Positions 43,190-52,614 of a DNA stretch of 64,000 nt are shown here, in pieces. How positions within the stretch are numbered: the stretch's first letter is position 1; each line of letters begins with the position of its first letter. Made by a program: the position numbers and the translations under genes. The DNA lies in assembly GCF_016595245.1 (NCBI RefSeq), contig NZ_JAENHM010000064.1, positions 1 through 64,000 on the forward strand, read 5' to 3'. The DNA is from Azospirillum endophyticum (GTDB taxonomy: Bacteria > Pseudomonadota > Alphaproteobacteria > Azospirillales > Azospirillaceae). A model generated the notes under the pieces. That model had not been told where the DNA came from. It ran no database searches and worked only from the letters and a program-made list of their open reading frames with translations.

Positions 43190-44773
43190 TCATATCACCG
43201 CCTCGATCAGGAACGGTCCCTTCCGGCGAAAGGCTGCCGACAGCCGGTCGGCGAAGGCTCGGGAATCCTCCACCCGTGCCGCCTCCACCCCCATCGACTT
43301 GGCAAGGCCGGTCCAGTCGATCACCGGATCGACGAGATCGAACAGGCGGTCGGCGTTGCGGCCCGGTTCCCCGGCGCCGACGCTGCGGTACTCGTTGCGC
43401 AGGATGGCGTAGGAGCGGTTGGCGAAGACGATGGTGACGACATCCAGTCCCTCCCGTGCCTGCGTCCACAGGGCCTGGGCGGTGTACATGCCGCTGCCGT
43501 CGGCCTGCAGCGCGACGACCTTGCGATCCGGACAGGCCACGGCGGCGCCGGTCGCCAGAGGCAATCCAATGCCGATGGATCCGCCGGTCAGCGCCAGGAA
43601 ATCGTGAGGCGGCGCACCGCGGGTGAGTTCGAACAGGCGCCGACCGGAGGTCAGTGCCTCGTCGCACAGGATGGCCCCCTCCGGCATCAGGGCGCCGAGG
43701 GCCGCCGCGATGGAGTCCGGGGTCAGCGCCCCGTCGATCATCGCCGGCCGTTCGATCTGCTGGACCAGCGGATGGGAACCCGGCCCGATGCCCAGCGCAT
43801 CGGCCAGCGCGGCCAGCGCGCCGGGCAGGTCGGCCTCCGGCTCGGCCAGCGTCAGGATACGGCACCCGTCCGGCAACAGGCTGCTCGGACGCCCGGGATA
43901 GGCGAAGAAGGCAACGGGTGCCGCGGCGCCGACGAGGATCACCTGCTCGACGTCGCGGAAGGTGGCGATGGCACCGTCCAGCGGATAGGGAACGCGCTCC
44001 ACCGGCACGCGGCCGGCGCCGCGTTCGATGCGGGCGTTCGACTGCTGCGCGAGCAGCCGGACCCCGGCGGCCCGGGCGATGCGGTCCGCCGTCACGAGCG
44101 CCGGCGCACGAAGGGCCCGGCCGGTCAGCAGCAGCACCGTCCGCCGGCGCGAACGGATCGCCGCCGCAGCCTCTGCCACCCTGTCCTCCGACACCTCCGC
44201 GGCCGGCGCGGCCGGCAGCGGAGGCAGGTCGGACGAGGTTTGCCCCCAGGCCGCATCGGCCGGCAGGATCAGCGTGGCGATCCGGCCGGGTGCGGTGCGG
44301 GCGGTCCGGATGGCCTCCGCCGCATCCCGCGCGACCGTTGCCGCGGAGTCCGTGCTGCGCACCCAGTCGGACATCGGCCGCGCCAGCCCCTCGACATCGC
44401 TGGTCAGCGGCGCGTCGTAGGCGCGATGATAGGTGGCATGGTCCCCGACCACGTTGACGACGGGGGACCGCGCGCGCCGCGCGTTGTGCAGGTTGGCCAG
44501 CCCGTTGGCCAGCCCCGGCCCGCAGTGCAGCAGGGTGACGGCCGGCTTGTCGGCCATGCGGGCATAGCCGTCGGCGGCCCCCGTCACCACCCCCTCGAAC
44601 AGGCCGAGGACGCAGCGCATGCGCGGCCGGCGGTCGAGAGCGGCGACGAAATGCATCTCCGACGTGCCGGGATTGGCGAAGCAGACATCCACCCCGCCGG
44701 CCAGCAGCGTGTCGCACAGCGCGTCGGCGCCGGTGTAGGGCGTATTCCCGGATGTTCCGTGAGCCATCGTCAT
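43190..44773 (-). CDS. Thiamine-diphosphate enzyme, acetolactate synthase-like
   Basis: Protein of 527 residues of the acetohydroxyacid synthase / benzoylformate decarboxylase superfamily. The N-terminal pyrimidine-binding domain has the activating Glu in LGLFEGVVTGAADGYA. The central domain is of the FAD/DHAP-like type. The C-terminal diphosphate domain has the GDG-like motif in VVALQADGSGMYTAQ followed by VFANRSYAIL. It is linked to a polyamine-type transporter, with its start overlapping the ABC ATPase gene, so a catabolic decarboxylase or lyase is more likely than branched-chain amino acid synthesis. The reaction is not defined. Confidence 0.88.
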   Translation of the reverse strand: MTMAHGTSGNTPYTGADALCDTLLAGGVDVCFANPGTSEMHFVAALDRRPRMRCVLGLFEGVVTGAADGYARMADKPAVTLLHCGPGLANGLANLHNARRARSPVVNVVGDHATYHRAYDAPLTSDVEGLARPMSDWVRSTDSAATVARDAAEAIRTARTAPGRIATLILPADAAWGQTSSDLPPLPAAPAAEVSEDRVAEAAAAIRSRRRTVLLLTGRALRAPALVTADRIARAAGVRLLAQQSNARIERGAGRVPVERVPYPLDGAIATFRDVEQVILVGAAAPVAFFAYPGRPSSLLPDGCRILTLAEPEADLPGALAALADALGIGPGSHPLVQQIERPAMIDGALTPDSIAAALGALMPEGAILCDEALTSGRRLFELTRGAPPHDFLALTGGSIGIGLPLATGAAVACPDRKVVALQADGSGMYTAQALWTQAREGLDVVTIVFANRSYAILRNEYRSVGAGEPGRNADRLFDLVDPVIDWTGLAKSMGVEAARVEDSRAFADRLSAAFRRKGPFLIEAVI

Positions 44774-45852
44774 GCCGCCGGGATGGCGTGCACGGCCGAA
44801 GCCGGCCAGAGCACGTCGAGCGAGGTGCCGCTGCCGATGCCGTCCGCTTCCTGCGCCCGCAAGCGGATGCGCAGGTCGGCGCCGCCGGAGCGTCCGATCA
44901 GCAACGTGCTTTCACCGTAGGGCACGATCGTGTGGACGTTCACCTCCGCACGGTTCGGCCGGTCCGCCGCGCCGCGGGCGTCGGGTTCCGCGACATGGAT
45001 CGATTCGGGCCGCAGCATCAGCGTCACTTTTGCCCCGATCGCCGACGGCAGCCGATCCTGCAGGCGCAGCAGGCCGAAATGCTCGGTCCTGACCAGCCCG
45101 TCCTCGGGATCCAGCACGATTCCGGGCAACAGGTTGCTGTCGCCGACGAAGCGGGCGACGAAGGGGGTGCTGGGGCGGCGGTAGACTTCCTGCGGGGTAC
45201 CGATCTGGTCGATGCGGCCCTGTTCGAACACGGCGATGCGGTCGGACATGGTCATCGCTTCGGACTGGTCGTGCGTGACGAAGATCGTGGTCACGCCCAG
45301 GCTCTTCTGGATGCGTTTGATCTCGATCTGCATCTGCTCGCGCATGTTCTTGTCGAGTGCGCCCAGCGGCTCGTCCAGCAGCAGGAGCGACGGCTCGAAC
45401 ACCAGCGCGCGGGCCAGCGCGATGCGCTGCTGCTGGCCGCCGGACATGTCCTTGGGCCAGCGTCCGCCGTAATCGGACAGGCCCACCAGATCCAGCATGG
45501 CGCGCGCCCTGCGCTCGGCTTCCGCCGCCGGGACGCCGCGCATGTTCAGCGGGAACATGATGTTCTGCAGTGCCGTCTTGTGCGGGAACAAGGCGTAGTT
45601 CTGGAAGACGATGCCGATGTTGCGGGCGTGCGGCGGGATGTTGCTGAGCGAGCGGCCGCCGACCTTGACGGTGCCGGACGTCGCCGTCTCGAACCCGGCG
45701 ATGATCATCAGCGTCGTGGTCTTGCCCGAGCCGCTGGGCCCGAGGAACGTGACGAATTCGCCTTTTTCCACGTCGAGCGACACGCCGCCGAGCGCCGTGA
45801 CGCTGCCGTAGGATTTGGTCAGGGCGGAAACCTGAAGGTAGGGATCGGGCAT
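44770..45852 (-). CDS. ABC transporter ATPase, polyamine/spermidine type
   Basis: ATP-hydrolysing subunit of 360 residues, PotA-like. It has Walker A GPSGSGKTTTL near residue 39, signature MSGGQQQRIALA near 137 and Walker B LLLLDEPLGALD near 157, with switch His in VTHDQSEA. A C-terminal TOBE domain (about 280-355) is present as in PotA. It overlaps the downstream TPP enzyme gene by four bases and follows the two permease genes. Confidence 0.93.
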   Translation of the reverse strand: MPDPYLQVSALTKSYGSVTALGGVSLDVEKGEFVTFLGPSGSGKTTTLMIIAGFETATSGTVKVGGRSLSNIPPHARNIGIVFQNYALFPHKTALQNIMFPLNMRGVPAAEAERRARAMLDLVGLSDYGGRWPKDMSGGQQQRIALARALVFEPSLLLLDEPLGALDKNMREQMQIEIKRIQKSLGVTTIFVTHDQSEAMTMSDRIAVFEQGRIDQIGTPQEVYRRPSTPFVARFVGDSNLLPGIVLDPEDGLVRTEHFGLLRLQDRLPSAIGAKVTLMLRPESIHVAEPDARGAADRPNRAEVNVHTIVPYGESTLLIGRSGGADLRIRLRAQEADGIGSGTSLDVLWPASAVHAIPAA

Positions 45853-45861
45853 GGTTCGGCC

Positions 45862-46749
45862 TCAAGCCTCCAGCTGCACGCGAGCCGGCGCGCAGGGGTT
45901 GGTGTCGGATGGCGCGGTGCCGGTGATCGCCGGGCCGTTGCCGCGGGCGGCCGAGCCGGAGCCGCTGCGGGAGCGGCGGCTCTGCACTGCCTTCCACAGC
46001 ACCGGCATCAGGATCGCCAGCACCACGGCGGCGAACAACAGGGTGGACACGACCGAGATGACCGGGTCGGCCTGCATGCGGATGCTCTCGAACATCTTGC
46101 GCGGCAGGGTCTCGCTTTCGCGTCCGGAGATGAAGAGAGCGACGACCGTCTCGTCGAAGGACTGGATGAAGGCGAACAGCGCGCTGATCGCGAAGCCCGG
46201 ACGCAGTACCGGCAACGTGACGTGCCAGAAGGTCCGCAACGGGGTGGCGCCCAGGCTCATGGCCGCGCGCTCCAGGTTGCGGTCGAACCCCTTCAGGTTG
46301 GCCGACAGGATCAGGAAGGCGACGGGGACCGACAGCGCGGTGTGGGCGATGATCACCCCGATGTGCGTCTGCGTCAGCCGCAGGTCGCCGAGATAGGAGT
46401 AGTAGCCGATGGCCAGCACGATGTGCGGCATCGCCATCGGCATGGTCAGCATCAGGTTGGCGATCCCGCGGCCGAGGAAGCGGTGGCGCACCACCGCGAA
46501 GGTCGCCGGGGTGACCAGCAGCATGGTCAGCAGCATCGTCCCGAAGGCGATGATCAGGCTGTTGATGGTCGGCTGCGTCCAGCGCTCGTCGGAGAAATAG
46601 GCGGCGTAGTAGCCGAGCCAATAGCCGGGCGGCGGGAACTCCAGCGACGGTGCCGTGCTGAAGGACATCGGCACGACGATGAGCAGCGGAGCGGCGATGA
46701 AGGCGGCGACGAGGAAGCCGATCAGGCGGGGCAGGAGCCTCATGGTCAT
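45862..46749 (-). CDS. ABC transporter permease, PotC-like
   Basis: Inner-membrane permease of 295 residues with about six helices. The EAA loop that contacts the ATPase reads NLERAAMSLGATPLRTFWHV near residue 170. The C-terminus has an unusual 40-residue tail rich in Arg, Ser and Gly (SRRSRSGSGSAARG). The start at 46749 overlaps the stop of the other permease; 46743 is an alternative. Confidence 0.9.
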   Translation of the reverse strand: MTMRLLPRLIGFLVAAFIAAPLLIVVPMSFSTAPSLEFPPPGYWLGYYAAYFSDERWTQPTINSLIIAFGTMLLTMLLVTPATFAVVRHRFLGRGIANLMLTMPMAMPHIVLAIGYYSYLGDLRLTQTHIGVIIAHTALSVPVAFLILSANLKGFDRNLERAAMSLGATPLRTFWHVTLPVLRPGFAISALFAFIQSFDETVVALFISGRESETLPRKMFESIRMQADPVISVVSTLLFAAVVLAILMPVLWKAVQSRRSRSGSGSAARGNGPAITGTAPSDTNPCAPARVQLEA

Positions 46750-47588
46750 CCCCACAACCGGTCGAGGCCGAAGCGGCGGTGATAGACGGCGAGCACGATC
46801 AGCGTGCTGGCGAGCAGGACCATGGCCATGGCGGAGGCCTGGCCGAAATCCAGGAATTCTTCGATCTGCGTGCCGATCAGGCCGGCGACCATCTGCTCCT
46901 GCGGGCTGCCCAGCAGCACCGGCGTGACGTAGAAGCCAAGGCAGATCATGAACACCAGCGTGGCGCCGTTGACCATGCCGGGCGCGCTCAGCGGCAGATA
47001 GACCTGACGGAACACCCCCCAAGGCTTCGCGCCCAGGCTTTCGGCCGCCCGCAGCAGGGCGGGATCGATGCGTTTCATCACCGAATAGAGGCTCATCACC
47101 ATATAGGGAATGAGGATGTGCACCATCGCGAGGGTGGAGCTGAAGCGGGTGAACAGCAGGTGGGGTGGTGGATCCCAGCCAAGGAAGCCCAGCAGTGCGG
47201 TCAAGGGGCCGTTGTTGCCCAGCAGCACCATCCAGGCGTAGGTGCGGACCAGGAAGCTCGTCCAGAAGCTCATGGTGACCAGCAGCATCAGCAGCGCCGC
47301 AACGCGCGGCGACGACTGCGCCATCAGGTAAGCCAGCGGGTATCCCAGCAGCAGGCAACCGACCGCCACCCCGAACGCCGTCAGGAAGGTGTTGAGGAAG
47401 ACCTGCAGGTAGAGCGCGTCGCCTGCAAGATGGGCGTAGTTGCCGAAGCCCGGTTCGGGCTCGGTCACGCTCATCATCGCGACTTGGCCGAGCGGGACCA
47501 GGAAGAAGGTGCAGAGGAACAGGGCCAGCGGAAGCAGAAGAAGCCAGGGCTTCGACGCTCCCCGGAGAGCGGTGGGAATCACAGGCAT
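46746..47588 (-). CDS. ABC transporter permease, PotB-like
   Basis: Inner-membrane permease of 280 residues with about six helices, partner of the PotC-like protein. The EAA loop is LLRAAESLGAKPWGVFRQVY near residue 180. SFWTSFLVRTYAWMVLLG near 107 is a conserved PotB segment. Overlaps the next permease gene; lies 70 bp after the binding-protein gene. Confidence 0.92.
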   Translation of the reverse strand: MPVIPTALRGASKPWLLLLPLALFLCTFFLVPLGQVAMMSVTEPEPGFGNYAHLAGDALYLQVFLNTFLTAFGVAVGCLLLGYPLAYLMAQSSPRVAALLMLLVTMSFWTSFLVRTYAWMVLLGNNGPLTALLGFLGWDPPPHLLFTRFSSTLAMVHILIPYMVMSLYSVMKRIDPALLRAAESLGAKPWGVFRQVYLPLSAPGMVNGATLVFMICLGFYVTPVLLGSPQEQMVAGLIGTQIEEFLDFGQASAMAMVLLASTLIVLAVYHRRFGLDRLWG

Positions 47589-47658
47589 CTCCCTTCGCGG
47601 ATACAGCGGGAGGCGGTCGGCTGGAACCGGCCAGCGGGAACCGGTCGGCAGGCGTCGT

Positions 47659-48747
47659 TCAACTCGCCAGCCACTGCTCGAACCGCTGGGTCACCTTTTG
47701 CAGGTTGCCGCCGAAATCCTCGACGTTCTGCTCGAAGGCCAGGGGATAGTTGCGCGGTCCGGTCGGCATGCGGTCGGCTTCCTCCTTCGGGATGAACTCG
47801 AAGGCGGCCGGGTTGAGCGGACCGTACAGTGCCTCGCGACAGAAGCCGGCCAGCCGTTCCGGCTGGACGGCGCTCTGGATGAACTTCCAGGCGATCTCGC
47901 GACGCGGCGTGTCTTTGGACACCACCCAATAGGCGCGGTCGATCTCCGCCTGTTTCCAGGAGATGCCGACCGGGTGGCCCTGGTCGATCAGTTCCAACGC
48001 GCGGGAATGCCAGATGCCGACCATGTCCACTTCGCCGTCGCGCAAAAGCTGCTGCGACTGCTGGCCCTGGGTCCACCAGACCCGCAGGTCCGGCTTGATC
48101 CGTTCGAGCGCACGGAAGGCGCGTTCGGTGTCGAGCGGATAGAGCTTGTCCTGCGGCACCCCGTCGGCCAGCAGGGCCAGCGGCAAGACGCGGGCGCAAT
48201 AGCGCTGCAGGCAGCGCGATCCCGGGAAGTCTTGCCGGTTCCAGAAATCGGCCCAGGTCTGCGGCCCGCCCTTGGGAAAGCGGTCGGTGCGGTAGGCGAT
48301 GATGGTGGAGAAGGCGTGCGAAGCGACGCCGTTCTCGAACACGGCGTCTTTCCACGGCCCGTTCGCGCCCAGCGGACTGCCCGCCACGGCATCGATGATT
48401 TTGGCGGCGTTGGCACGGACGATGTCGCCGCCGCCCAGTGTCGTCACGTCGAATTCATAGACACCCGTACGGACCTGTGCCGCCAGTTTGGCGAAGGACA
48501 CCGGCGACACGGTGCGGATCTCCACCCCGGTTTCCCGGGTGAACGGCTCGAACAGATGCTTCGCCGCGGCTTTTTCCCAAGTACCGCCCCAGGTATTCAC
48601 GTAGAGGACTTCCGCCGCCCGCGCAGTGCGGACGATGGCCGGCATCGCAAGCGCACCCGCGGTGCCGGCCGCCGCCTTGATGACCGAACGGCGGGACCAG
48701 CCCTGCGGCGCGCACTCGTCGCCGGCCTTTTCGACGTCTTTGCTCAT
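47659..48747 (-). CDS. Periplasmic solute-binding protein, PotD-like
   Basis: Binding protein of 362 residues for the adjacent ABC transporter. A twin-arginine signal (WSRRSVIKAAAGTAG, residues about 17-32) ends near VRTARAAEV, so it is exported folded. LYVNTWGGTWEKAAAKHL and the following FTRETGVEI are typical of spermidine/putrescine-family binding proteins (SBP_bac type). The start at 48747 has AGGAGGGGCT immediately upstream; 48771 is a weaker option. First gene of a five-gene operon. Ligand unknown; polyamine-like or another amine. Confidence 0.9.
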   Translation of the reverse strand: MSKDVEKAGDECAPQGWSRRSVIKAAAGTAGALAMPAIVRTARAAEVLYVNTWGGTWEKAAAKHLFEPFTRETGVEIRTVSPVSFAKLAAQVRTGVYEFDVTTLGGGDIVRANAAKIIDAVAGSPLGANGPWKDAVFENGVASHAFSTIIAYRTDRFPKGGPQTWADFWNRQDFPGSRCLQRYCARVLPLALLADGVPQDKLYPLDTERAFRALERIKPDLRVWWTQGQQSQQLLRDGEVDMVGIWHSRALELIDQGHPVGISWKQAEIDRAYWVVSKDTPRREIAWKFIQSAVQPERLAGFCREALYGPLNPAAFEFIPKEEADRMPTGPRNYPLAFEQNVEDFGGNLQKVTQRFEQWLAS

Positions 48748-48771
48748 AGCCCCTCCTGTGCGACGGAACAT

Positions 48772-49659
48772 TCCCTGGCGATGGCCGCAGCCTGGGGCTG
48801 CGGCACACCTATGGGTTTGCCGTTCATGATGGTCACAGCACCGCAGGCCATCCGCCCCTTATCGCGATGTCCTGAATGGCATGAATGGGTTACGCCCTAT
48901 CTCACCTGTTTCGACTGACGGCTGCTTTGCGCCGCGCTTGACCTAGAGGACGAGAAAATGTATTCTAATAGAATACAGCGTCTTTCTAAGGAATATGCTG
49001 CGCCCTGCGTCGCCGCCGTGTCAAATCAACGCAGCGTCAATTTGCCGCATACCAGCCATGCGCCATCGCAATGCCTGCCTTGCGCCTACCTCTATCTATT
49101 TGAAGGCGACGTGCCGCCGAAAATGACGTCCGTCCGCGGGCTGTATTGAGGCCGGACCGCGGCAGGCGATCTTGCAGCACCGTCAACTTTCCGGCCCTCG
49201 CGGTTCGGAAGGGCGCGGCTTGGCCAAGAACGGCCAGGGACACGATCTCATCGGGTTTGTTGGTCCACGTTATCGGGCCGTTTGCTGATCCCCTTGTGCT
49301 GACGGTGCTGCACACTCGGAATGACGTCCCGCTTGGCCGCAATGTGACTTCAACTTATCGGCCACCAACAGGCATGGGATCCGGCTCTGCCTCTTCAGCA
49401 GCTTGCCCGGAAAAGGAACGTAGGCGGCGTCACAGAGCAGGGTCGGTTCGGAATCCCGAGCCGGACGCGTGGCGAACGGAGGCGCCAACGAAATCGTGAA
49501 GATCGCATCGAAAACAGGCCGTCAACTCTTGCGCAGTCCAAGCGGGGTTGAGTTCCAGTCCCGGTCTCGATGCCTTTTTCAATAGTCATCGGTGGCAGCC
49601 AACCGGGGGCGGAGTGCTGCAGGCAATGGCCTGCAGCCCAGCGATCCGTCTTCGGTCGC
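48772..49659. other. Gene-poor region upstream of transporter operon
   Basis: No convincing gene. It contains the perfect palindrome TGTATTCT-AAT-AGAATACA at 48959-48977, about 212 bp before the transporter operon, and sequence of lower GC content around it. The rest looks like decayed coding DNA leading into the amidohydrolase remnant. Confidence 0.5.
48959..48977. promoter_or_regulatory. Perfect palindrome, candidate operator
   Basis: TGTATTCTAATAGAATACA has 8-bp perfect arms around a 3-bp centre. The GTATTCTA word also occurs upstream of the IclR operon at 43016. Candidate binding site of the IclR regulator or another dimeric repressor. Confidence 0.55.
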
Positions 49660-49990
49660 ACCGCCTATGCCTGGCATCGCGAACCGAGCGGCGCGGTGTG
49701 GGGTTGGCGCGTTGGAACCGGAGGCCACGCCCCACGGCGGCTGTTCGGCGGCGTATTCGACCGCCTCCCCAGCCTCAAGCTGCTCCTCGGTCCCATGGAC
49801 GAGGGGCCTCCCATGCCGCGCCGGCGTTTCGCCGTCTATTGGCACGGCCTCGAACTCAAGCACCATCCGTCGGGATGATTCGGCCGCAACATCGCCATCA
49901 CCAACTCCAGCGGCGCTTTGATGCGCGATCGACGAGATGGGCTCGGACGCCGTGACGAGCGCGGCGAATGCGGAGTTGCTCACGCTCTGA
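49660..49990 (+). pseudogene. Decayed amidohydrolase-family gene fragment
   Basis: One frame reads GAVWGWRVGTGGHA, then RRLFGGVFDRLPSLKLLLG, then WHGLELKHHPSG, a stop, and FGRNIAITNSSGAL. After a frameshift it continues CAIDEMGSDAVTSAANAELL. This order matches the C-terminal half of metal-dependent amidohydrolases of the resorcylate/carboxyvanillate decarboxylase type. The expected HMGEG metal motif reads PMDEG, and the in-frame stop near 49876 plus the shift near 49916 show that the gene is dead. The 5' half is missing or unrecognisable. Confidence 0.62.
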
Positions 49991-50132
49991 CCGGCGGCCG
50001 GGCCTTGAGGTGGACAGCCGACCTCGGCTGCCCGGACACCATCCGCATCGTGTAATCAGAAGGCCGGGAAAGGTAACCGGTGACCGAAATTCCCCCGCTG
50101 CGACAAAGTCCTGTGGCCGTGCCGGACCGAGA

Positions 50133-51092
50133 TCAGCCTCGCCCATCCCGCCTTGCAACGGAATCGGCAAGAATGCACAGCAACTCGAAGAGCAGCGTCG
50201 ATGCGGTGATCGCCGTCAAGCCGGATGGATCGAAGGGGGGCGAGACCTCGACCAGATCGGCGCCGATCAGGTTCAGGCCACGCGCGAGGCGGAGCATGGC
50301 CTGCGCCTCCCGCGTCGACATGCCGCCGATCTCCGGCGTGCCGGTGCCGGGGGCGAAGGAGGGATCTAGGACATCGATGTCGAAGGTCAGGTAGGTCGCC
50401 TGGTCGCCGACGATCGCCCGCGCTTCGGCCATGACATCCTCGGGACCGCGTTCGATGAACTCCTCGATGAAGATCAGGCGGATACCGGCCGCCCGCGCGA
50501 AGTCATAATTGGACGCGTCGGAGATCGCGCCGCGCAGGCCGATCTGGACCATGCGCTTTGGATCGAGCAACCCCTCCTCCACCGCTCGCCGGAAGGGCGT
50601 GCCGTGGTTGTAGCGGTTGCCGAAGAAGTTGTCGTAGGTGTCGGAATGGGCATCGAAGTGGATCAGGCCGACCGGACCGTCCGTCACCAGCCCGCGCAGG
50701 ATGGGCAGCGTGATCAGATGGTCGCCGCCGACCGTCAGGGGCGCCGCACCAGCCCGGCGGATGCCATCGAAGAAGCCGCCGATGCTCTCCAGGCTTTCAT
50801 TGAGATCCAGCGGATTGATCGGGGCGTCGCCGCAGTCGGCGACACGGACGAGATCGAACGGGGACACCCCGGTGACGTGATGGACGCGGCGCACCAGACT
50901 CGACTGGTTGCGGACCTCGCGCGGCCCGTGCCGGGTGCCCGGACGGTTCGTCGTCCCGCCGTCGAAGGGCACGCCGACCAGTGCGACATCGACCTCCTCC
51001 GGCCGCGCGACGGGAAGCCGCATGAAGGTCGGCAGCCCGGCGAAGCGGGGAACGATGCCGGAATCGAGGGGCTGGAATTTCTGCTCGGTCAT
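50133..51092 (-). CDS. Ureohydrolase (agmatinase/guanidino-hydrolase family)
   Basis: Manganese- or nickel-type ureohydrolase of 319 residues that would hydrolyse a guanidino compound to urea and an amine. The metal ligands appear in LTVGGDHLITL, LIHFDAHSDTYD and YLTFDIDVLDPSFAPGTGTP. The start MTEQKFQPLDSG at 51092 was preferred over a longer reading that overlaps the upstream gene. Last gene of the creatininase/transporter operon. Agmatinase, guanidinobutyrase and guanidinopropionase cannot be told apart by eye. Confidence 0.9.
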   Translation of the reverse strand: MTEQKFQPLDSGIVPRFAGLPTFMRLPVARPEEVDVALVGVPFDGGTTNRPGTRHGPREVRNQSSLVRRVHHVTGVSPFDLVRVADCGDAPINPLDLNESLESIGGFFDGIRRAGAAPLTVGGDHLITLPILRGLVTDGPVGLIHFDAHSDTYDNFFGNRYNHGTPFRRAVEEGLLDPKRMVQIGLRGAISDASNYDFARAAGIRLIFIEEFIERGPEDVMAEARAIVGDQATYLTFDIDVLDPSFAPGTGTPEIGGMSTREAQAMLRLARGLNLIGADLVEVSPPFDPSGLTAITASTLLFELLCILADSVARRDGRG

Positions 51093-51099
51093 TCTGCGG

Positions 51100-51888
51100 T
51101 CAAACTCCGGTTTCCGGCCGGCCGAATTCCGACGCGACCGCCTTGGTGATGCGGGCGACATGGTCGTCCAGAAGAAGCCGGCCCTTTTCGGCCGATGCGC
51201 CTTGCGCACGGGCCAGGACGCCGGAAGCCGGGACGAAGCCCTCCGGCACCGGGTAGCGGTCGTAGGTCGGGAAGCGCGCCGGGCCGTCCGTGGGCACCTT
51301 GCTCATATCCACCAACTCCGGACGCAGGAGAAGCATCAGCGACGTCTCCAGCAAACTGGCGTGCTCCAGATCGGTTCCCGGGAATCCGTCCGGGAACAGC
51401 GTGTCCAGCGTGTCGCGGCCGACGAAGTCCCAATATTCCAGGCGCATCACCTGCATGTCGTCGATGCCGTCGCGCCGCAGCTCGCGCAGGGCCAGATGCA
51501 CCCCCTCGACCGACGGCCAGGCGTTCTCGAAATGGCCGATCACCACGACGAGATTGCGCACCCCGTCATGGCCCAGGCTGCGGATGACGTCGCGCACCAC
51601 CAAGGAAAAGGTGTGGGCGTCGAGGCTGGTGGTGCCGGGGAAGCCTTCGCCGCCGCCGGAGCGCGGCTGCGACTTGTAGCCGTAGGGGACGGGCGGGGCG
51701 ACGATGCCGCCGACGTTGCGCGCCACCCGCTCGCAGACGGCGGTGGGCAGCACGACGTCCACATTCATCGCCATGTGCGGCCCGTGCTGTTCGGTGGCGC
51801 CCAGCGGCAGGAAGACGATGACGCCTTCCTTCACCTTGGCGGCAAACTCCGGCCAGCTCAGCTCGGCCATGAAGACGCTGTCGACCAT
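51100..51888 (-). CDS. Creatininase family amidohydrolase
   Basis: Protein of 262 residues of the creatininase fold (creatinine amidohydrolase, MftE and related amidases). The metal motifs are PLGATEQHGPHMAM near residue 31 and VVIGHFENAW near 115; a third acidic ligand lies in HASLLETSLML. Members open lactams or cleave amides. The gene lies seven bases from the ureohydrolase gene, which supports a pathway that opens a cyclic or amide nitrogen compound before urea release. Confidence 0.9.
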   Translation of the reverse strand: MVDSVFMAELSWPEFAAKVKEGVIVFLPLGATEQHGPHMAMNVDVVLPTAVCERVARNVGGIVAPPVPYGYKSQPRSGGGEGFPGTTSLDAHTFSLVVRDVIRSLGHDGVRNLVVVIGHFENAWPSVEGVHLALRELRRDGIDDMQVMRLEYWDFVGRDTLDTLFPDGFPGTDLEHASLLETSLMLLLRPELVDMSKVPTDGPARFPTYDRYPVPEGFVPASGVLARAQGASAEKGRLLLDDHVARITKAVASEFGRPETGV

Positions 51889-51903
51889 GGGTTCCAGATC
51901 CTT

Positions 51904-52614
51904 TCAGTGCATCGCCGCGCCGCCATCGACGCTGAGGCATTGCCCGGTTGTGAAGCTCGCGGCCGGGGAGGCCAGGAAGACGATCGCCGCGGCGACCTCC
52001 TCCGGACGGCCGATCCGGCCCATGGGGTTGTCCGTCTCGACCGCCCGCTGCGCGTCGGTCATGCGCCCATAGCCCAGGAGCGGCGTGTCGATTGGGCCGG
52101 GCGCCACCGCGTTGACCAGGATGCCGGGCGCCAGTTCCCGCGCCCAGGACCGGGTCAGCGACAGCATGGCGCCCTTGGTCGCACAGTACCCCGAGGCTCC
52201 CCGGCGGCCGAGATAGGCGAGTTCGGAAGCGACGTTGATGATGCGCCCGCCTTCGCCCATCGCCTTCAGCGCCTCCCGCGCGACCAGGATCGGCCCGCGG
52301 ATGTTGACGGCGTACATGCGGTCCATGCCGGCGATGTCGATGGCCGCCAGCGGCGCGTCGATCTCGATGCCGGCGCAATTGACCAGCACGTCCAGACCGC
52401 CCAGCCGGTCCACCGCCGTCGCCACCGCCGCGACGACCTGCGTCTCCTCGGTGAGGTCGCAGACCACCCAGTCGGCATCGCCGTCCGGCGCCGCGGCGCG
52501 GTCGAGCCCGACCACCCACGCCCCCGCGGCGGCGAGCGCCGCCCGTGCGGCACGGCCGATCCCGCTCGCCGCGCCGGTGACCAGCGCGCGGCGCCCCTCC
52601 AATCCCGTCACCAT
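51904..52614 (-). CDS. Short-chain dehydrogenase/reductase
   Basis: Classical SDR of 236 residues: NAD(P)-binding TGAASGIG near residue 14, NCAG near 80, catalytic Tyr and Lys in YCATK near 144, and closing FTTGQCLSVDGGAAMH. Starts at ATG 52614, overlapping the stop of the neighbouring SDR. The two differ enough to have separate substrates or to form consecutive steps. Confidence 0.9.
   Translation of the reverse strand: MVTGLEGRRALVTGAASGIGRAARAALAAAGAWVVGLDRAAAPDGDADWVVCDLTEETQVVAAVATAVDRLGGLDVLVNCAGIEIDAPLAAIDIAGMDRMYAVNIRGPILVAREALKAMGEGGRIINVASELAYLGRRGASGYCATKGAMLSLTRSWARELAPGILVNAVAPGPIDTPLLGYGRMTDAQRAVETDNPMGRIGRPEEVAAAIVFLASPAASFTTGQCLSVDGGAAMH

Noticed and set aside
48958-49149. 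Short open frame beginning in the 48959 palindrome
   Set aside because: No ribosome site, mixed composition, and it begins inside the likely operator; no similarity to any family recognised.
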